Positions 33,987 through 37,719 of a DNA stretch of 37,719 nucleotides are shown one piece after another. The stretch covers positions 1 through 37,719 of the forward strand of contig CALWRB010000022.1 of assembly GCA_944383855.1 (NCBI GenBank). The letters are read 5' to 3'. The position numbers were made by a program, and so were the translations under genes. Source of the DNA: an uncultured Lachnospiraceae bacterium (GTDB lineage Bacteria; Bacillota; Clostridia; Lachnospirales; Anaerotignaceae). The notes under the pieces were generated by a model. That model made no database searches. It was not told where the DNA came from and worked only from the letters and a program-made list of their open reading frames with translations. Positions within the stretch are counted from its first letter, which is position 1. Every line of letters starts with the position of its first letter.

Positions 33987-34181
33987 TTAGTCTTTTTTCT
34001 CGTTTTTCTGTATGGAAGAACAGCTTTCCGCATGGGTACACCCTTTACAGCTTCCGCTGCAAGTGCTTTGGTCTTTCATCTGATCCAAATTCTTTCTGAT
34101 CTTTCTTAAATTCCATACCACGATCAAAATTACCAAAATCGCGGGGATCACTGTTGTAAAAATCCATTCATACTGCTGCAC
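33987..34181 (-). CDS. Small Cys-rich single-pass membrane protein (FeoB-associated-like)
   Basis: The 64-residue protein has one transmembrane helix (residues about 6-26), a basic stretch (RKIRKN), and a Cys-rich tail C-x3-C-x2-C-x5-C ending in charged residues. The layout resembles the small FeoB-associated Cys-rich membrane proteins, but no feoA or feoB lies nearby. The GTG start at 34181 is fixed by AGAGG 7 bases upstream. It follows the radical SAM gene by 20 bases in the same unit, so it may supply metal or membrane tethering to that pathway; this is inference. Confidence 0.7.
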   Translation of the reverse strand: MQQYEWIFTTVIPAILVILIVVWNLRKIRKNLDQMKDQSTCSGSCKGCTHAESCSSIQKNEKKD

Positions 34182-34201
34182 AAAATCACCTCTTTTTTTG
34201 C

Positions 34202-35356
34202 TTAGATATAATGATCTAAATACCGATGCAGGAGAGCTTCCCATTCTGCACCATCATACAGCCTTGCCATTTGTTTGATTTTTTCCTGATCGCTTTCTCG
34301 CAAAAGATACAGCTGTTTCCAATCGAGCGGAAATCCCATTCTTCTTGCCAGCTGATACTCTTTCTGCTTTTGCTGCGGCAGCGCAAGGAAAGAATCGATA
34401 TACGAAAGCATCCAGTCCATATCCTGATCCATATATCCGCTAACTTCCTGCAAAAGATTGATGATATGGTCACTGGTAATTTTTCCATGTGCCTTGTTCG
34501 TATCGATATGCTGCAGCATATCACGAATTTCCAACAGCTTTTCCATATCCGTACCTTCTGTATAGTTTCCGTTTTTTCTGACTTCTTCCATCAAAGAACC
34601 TGTGCGTAATACAAAGGTACGAAGTCTGACGAAATCAGGATCCACTTCATTGATAACCTTCGCGGTTTCTACAGCGTTTTCGTGAGATAATTCTTTGCCG
34701 CCGACCCCCGGCATAAAGTATATGGAAAGTTCAATCCCTGCACGCTTTACTTTCTGCCCGCCAATGATCTCCTCTTCTTGTGTTGCACCCTTACAGATCA
34801 GCTCTAATACGCGGTCTGAACCACTTTCATACCCGGAATGGATCCGGTCCAGCCCTGCCTGACGCAATTTAATATAATCATCATCAGAGATTCTTGCTAA
34901 AGTATTGGCTCTGCCGTAAGAAGTGATTCGTTTCAGTTCCGGAATTTTTTCTTTGATATAACCAACAATTTCACAAAGCCAATCTGCCCGCAATACCATG
35001 GTATTGGCATCTTGCAAAAAAATCGCCTGGCTGTCACCTTCTGTCAGCCATGTAAAAACCATCTGATAGCAGATCCTGGCTTCATCAGACGGCAGAAGGT
35101 AAAACTCTTTCTGCACTGCTTCCATATCAAACCCCTCTGCCCTACGATGTTCCAATATCATATCACGGTATTCCGCCATACAATCAATATCTTTTTTTAC
35201 GTCCGCAACCGGTCTGGTGTGGAACGCATTCTTTTTATATAACATGCAAAATTTACATTTATTCCACGGACAATTCTCCGTCACCCGCAATAAAAGACTG
35301 TTGGCTTCACTGGGCGGACGGATAGGTCCTATTTGAAATACGCCTTGTTGATCCAT
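34202..35356 (-). CDS. Radical SAM protein of unknown substrate
   Basis: The 384-residue protein has a radical SAM cluster motif NCPWNKCKFC near residues 29-38. That is C-x4-C-x2-C, one residue longer than the classical C-x3-C-x2-C. Barrel motifs follow, such as RIHSGYESGSDRVLELI and LSIYFMPGVGGKE, as in Elp3/MiaB-like barrels. A C-terminal helical region of about 120 residues ends the protein. It should bind [4Fe-4S] and cleave S-adenosylmethionine. The substrate is unknown. The ATG at 35356 has GGAG 8 bases upstream. The small Cys-rich membrane protein gene follows directly. Confidence 0.83.
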   Translation of the reverse strand: MDQQGVFQIGPIRPPSEANSLLLRVTENCPWNKCKFCMLYKKNAFHTRPVADVKKDIDCMAEYRDMILEHRRAEGFDMEAVQKEFYLLPSDEARICYQMVFTWLTEGDSQAIFLQDANTMVLRADWLCEIVGYIKEKIPELKRITSYGRANTLARISDDDYIKLRQAGLDRIHSGYESGSDRVLELICKGATQEEEIIGGQKVKRAGIELSIYFMPGVGGKELSHENAVETAKVINEVDPDFVRLRTFVLRTGSLMEEVRKNGNYTEGTDMEKLLEIRDMLQHIDTNKAHGKITSDHIINLLQEVSGYMDQDMDWMLSYIDSFLALPQQKQKEYQLARRMGFPLDWKQLYLLRESDQEKIKQMARLYDGAEWEALLHRYLDHYI

Positions 35357-35430
35357 CACATTTTCTCCATTTCTATTTCATCGACTTCTCTTTTTCCTGC
35401 CGAAAATAAGTGTTAGAAAAGTTTTCTCTT

Positions 35431-35459
35431 ATTTTATACAATCTATGAGAAAAATGCAA
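35431..35459 (-). promoter_or_regulatory. Probable sigma-A promoter of the radical SAM unit
   Basis: Minus strand TTGCAT, 17 bases, TAAAAT, with a leader of about 70 bases. Confidence 0.5.
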
Positions 35460-35485
35460 CAGATGCAACCATTTTGTTTCCGCAA

Positions 35486-35516
35486 GAAAAAACCCTCGTC
35501 CATAAAGTACGAGGGT
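35486..35516 (-). terminator. Terminator of alr
   Basis: ACCCTCGT and ACGAGGGT form an 8-bp stem with a 9-base loop, followed on the minus strand by TTTTTT, 13 bases past the stop. Confidence 0.88.
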
Positions 35517-35529
35517 CTTAAAACGATCA

Positions 35530-36735
35530 TCAATCAATATTGTATTCAAAACGCTGCAGAATGTAATCTACAACACCCAAAACCTTGCCGTCTTTCATAA
35601 ATACACGAGGTACTCTCTTTCCGACAACGTTTGTTACTTCGTGTGCGATCGTGCCAAGCAGCTCTGCACTTTCTTCCGCAGGAATGAAACCGTCGCCCTG
35701 ATGTCCGAAAACAACGACCTCATCGCCCTCTTTTACATCAGCAATACCGGTAACGTCCAGCATACACTGATCCATGCAAACTCTGCCGATCACCGGTGCG
35801 TACTGACCATGTACCAGCATTCTGCCCTGATTAGACAGATTTCTGAAATAACCGTCTGTATAACCGATCGGTACCACAGCGATCGTCATATCTTTTTCTG
35901 CGGTGAATGTTCTGCCATAAGAAACCTGCGCACCGGCTTTGATATGTTTTACCAAACCTACCATCGTCTTTAATGTCATGATATGTTCCAACTCAATTTT
36001 TCCGACACATTCCGGAGAAGGAATAATGCCATAGGTAATAACGCCCGCACGGCACATATCCAGATGCATTTCAGGATAGGAAATAATGGCAGCGCTGTTT
36101 GCGCAATGACGCAAACCGACGTCCATACCGGCTTCTGTCAAAGCATCTGTCATACGGCAGAAGCGTGCAAATTGTTTTTTTGTAAATTCTGTATTATCGT
36201 CAATATAAGTATCGGAAACAGCGAAGTGTGTAAATGTACCTGTAATTTTTAAATTAGGCATCTTGCTGACTTCCAGAATCTGTGCTTTTGATTCTTCAAA
36301 GTCTTCGTCCATTGTAGAAAAACCGATTCTGGACATACCGGTATCCAAAGCAATATTACACTGTAAAACTGCTCCGCATTTCTCAGCGGCATCTTGCAGA
36401 TGCTTTGCATGCTCCATTCCAACAATGGTCTGTGTGATCCGATGTTCCAACAGAAGCGGTACATATTCGGGAGAAGTGAATCCCAAAATCAAGATCGGTT
36501 TTGTCAAACCTTCTCTGCGCAGTCCGATCGCTTCTGTCAGGCTTGCAACAGCCAGAGAGCACGCACCCAACTTTTCATACATTTTTGCCGCAACAATATC
36601 CCCATGACCATAGCCATCGCCTTTTACAACGCCCATCAGCTTGGCACCGCCGCTGATTTTTTCTTTGATATGGTTGATATTGGACTCCAATGCGTTCAGG
36701 TCAATTTCTGCCCAGGTTCTTTTAATAAAATCCAT
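35530..36735 (-). CDS. alr: Alanine racemase
   Basis: The 401-residue PLP enzyme begins MDFIKRTWAEIDLNAL. Lys38 in GVVKGDGYGHG forms the Schiff base, and the second catalytic residue is the Tyr in AQVSYGRTF. The C-terminal beta domain carries VCMDQCMLDVT. It makes D-alanine for peptidoglycan. The usual VVKANAYGHG is VVKGDGYGHG here, a conservative variation. The ATG at 36735 has TTGGAGG 9 bases upstream; in-frame codons further upstream run through the promoter. It is monocistronic. Confidence 0.95.
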   Translation of the reverse strand: MDFIKRTWAEIDLNALESNINHIKEKISGGAKLMGVVKGDGYGHGDIVAAKMYEKLGACSLAVASLTEAIGLRREGLTKPILILGFTSPEYVPLLLEHRITQTIVGMEHAKHLQDAAEKCGAVLQCNIALDTGMSRIGFSTMDEDFEESKAQILEVSKMPNLKITGTFTHFAVSDTYIDDNTEFTKKQFARFCRMTDALTEAGMDVGLRHCANSAAIISYPEMHLDMCRAGVITYGIIPSPECVGKIELEHIMTLKTMVGLVKHIKAGAQVSYGRTFTAEKDMTIAVVPIGYTDGYFRNLSNQGRMLVHGQYAPVIGRVCMDQCMLDVTGIADVKEGDEVVVFGHQGDGFIPAEESAELLGTIAHEVTNVVGKRVPRVFMKDGKVLGVVDYILQRFEYNID

Positions 36736-36788
36736 GTTCTTCTGCCTCCAATGTTTTTCATTCAGTAAACAAAGTTCTACCGATAAAA

Positions 36789-36817
36789 AGTATAGCACAG
36801 AGATGTTTATCCTGCAA
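36789..36817 (-). promoter_or_regulatory. Sigma-A promoter of alr
   Basis: Minus strand TTGCAG, 17 bases, TATACT, about 53 bases before the ATG. Confidence 0.75.
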
Positions 36818-36854
36818 TATTCTGACAAAATTCTTTTTTGCAAAAAAGAAAAAG

Positions 36855-37719
36855 TCATGCAATGTATACAATCGTAAATAACTCGTATGCTGCGCTTGTT
36901 GCCTCTGCGACCGTTCCGATATGCTCACAATCACCGATTCTGGCGTAACTGTAGTTGTGATCCATTAGAGCAAGCGTTAATTCGGAGAATGCATTTTCTG
37001 TTCTTTCCTGTGTAAAAATCACAATATCCGAAGGCACACTCATTTCCATTCCTAAGATACTGCAAGTGATCATACCATCCTGATAGGAAATCAGTTTTGC
37101 TTCCTGCAATAATTCCACACCGCGATTTGCCAAAACAGCAAAATAAGCACCCGCCTGCTGTCCAAGATCCGACGCAACAGAATCTTCTTCCGATAAAATC
37201 GCAATAGAAGCCTTGGGACAAACTTCTGTCAGATAAAGTGCAAGTTTCATGGTTTGAGCATTGCTTCCGATCAAGAAGATTCGTTTCTCATTCCACTGCT
37301 GTAATTTCTCCTGTGACATCTCGTAAATTTGTTCCAGCGTCATTGCCTTGCTTTGTTGATAGGAATCCGGCAAATCCATGTGGCTACCAATCGCCAGAAC
37401 CGTAAAATATGGCTTTTTCTGCAAAATATCCTCTGTATTGGGTTTCCATCTTTTCACAATATCGACTTGCAGTGTGCGAAGTGTTTCTTCCAAAGTTTCC
37501 AAATAAGACAAAATGCTTTTTTCTTGCGATAACTTTGCAGTTTGGCGTAATTTACCGCCCAAAGCGTCCCCTGTGCAATAAAGGGTCGTTCGATATCCTC
37601 TTTCAGCTGCTTTACAAGCAGAAACCATACCGGCAATCCCGCTGCCGATCACCACAACTTCCTTGCCGCTCGGCAGTTTGCGGCGTTGGTGTTCGCTCCA
37701 CTCGTTGCCGCAGTCAGTG
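36855..37719 (-). CDS. C-terminal part of an FAD/NAD(P)-dependent oxidoreductase (enoate/dienoyl-CoA reductase-like), cut by the window edge
   Basis: The frame is open to the window end, giving about 287 residues without the N-terminus. After a CGNEW segment comes an FAD-binding VVVIGSGIAGMVSACKAAERG. A second Rossmann unit follows, where the expected GxGxxG reads LIGSNAQTMKLALYL and is therefore degenerate. Near the end IGDCEHIGTVAEATSAAYEL matches the FAD-binding IGD motif of the 2,4-dienoyl-CoA reductase/2-enoate reductase C-terminal half. A flavin-linked enoate reductase or a relative is likely, but the catalytic N-terminal barrel cannot be seen, so the role is open. An internal ATG at 37655 inside the FAD motif is not the start. 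Confidence 0.75.
   Translation of the reverse strand, partial: TDCGNEWSEHQRRKLPSGKEVVVIGSGIAGMVSACKAAERGYRTTLYCTGDALGGKLRQTAKLSQEKSILSYLETLEETLRTLQVDIVKRWKPNTEDILQKKPYFTVLAIGSHMDLPDSYQQSKAMTLEQIYEMSQEKLQQWNEKRIFLIGSNAQTMKLALYLTEVCPKASIAILSEEDSVASDLGQQAGAYFAVLANRGVELLQEAKLISYQDGMITCSILGMEMSVPSDIVIFTQERTENAFSELTLALMDHNYSYARIGDCEHIGTVAEATSAAYELFTIVYIA

Overview
The window looks like chromosome from a low-GC, anaerobic, probably spore-forming member of the Clostridia (Firmicutes). This is inferred from the gene content: RNase Y, a YacL-type PIN/TRAM protein, DegV, a perfect CIRCE operator in front of groES-groEL, a BofC-like protein, a SpoIVFA/SpoIIQ-like LytM protein, an iron-sulfur L-cysteine desulfidase and a TRAP transporter. 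Ribosome binding sites are strong (AGGAGG type), and sigma-A promoters with 17-base spacers can be read in front of most transcription units. About three quarters of the genes lie on the minus strand. I see no tRNA or rRNA gene, CRISPR array, insertion sequence or prophage.

Layout. 1-4.4 kb: a coiled-coil LytM murein hydrolase, then an Eis-like acetyltransferase, DUF2156 protein and Sfp-type phosphopantetheinyl transferase unit. 4.4-7.4 kb: an overlapping Nudix/MutY pair and a diaminopimelate decarboxylase. 7.6-12.7 kb: single genes separated by bidirectional terminators (Imm-5-like protein, TrmH methyltransferase, LUD protein, MgtC, a CBS/CorC protein without the usual membrane domain, a TIM-barrel protein). 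12.8-18 kb: a four-gene catabolic operon (class III aminotransferase and TRAP subunits DctQ, DctM, DctP) read away from a divergent GntR/FCD regulator, with two identical 13-bp repeats bracketing the operon promoter. 18-25.1 kb: RNA metabolism and housekeeping (RNase Y, RNase E/G, a split sporulation-type M23 protein, cold-shock protein, RNase HI, IspD, YacL). 25.4-29.5 kb: DegV, a sigma-54 activator and its evident target, an L-cysteine desulfidase gene with a consensus -24/-12 promoter. 29.5-37.7 kb: a candidate small RNA, BofC-like protein, ABM monooxygenase, groESL, an isocitrate lyase/PEP mutase family enzyme, a radical SAM protein with a small Cys-rich membrane peptide, alanine racemase, and the 3' part of a flavoprotein cut by the window edge.

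How the parts work together. The aminotransferase and TRAP genes probably import and deaminate one amino-group-bearing carboxylate under GntR control. The sigma-54 activator has a C-x2-C-x5-C cluster in its sensor domain and probably senses a thiol, metal or redox signal to switch on cysteine breakdown to pyruvate, ammonia and sulfide. Repeats shared by its own leader and the target's upstream region suggest its binding sites.

The most interesting unexplained items are: (1) a roughly 105-nt, three-hairpin RNA on the minus strand at about 29488-29593, with its own promoter and terminator and exposed C-rich motifs; (2) the LytM protein at 21353-22214, split exactly at CCC-TAG, where a +1 shift would join a membrane anchor to an otherwise unexported peptidase; (3) the sigma-54 cysteine circuit; and (4) the paired GntR-type operators.
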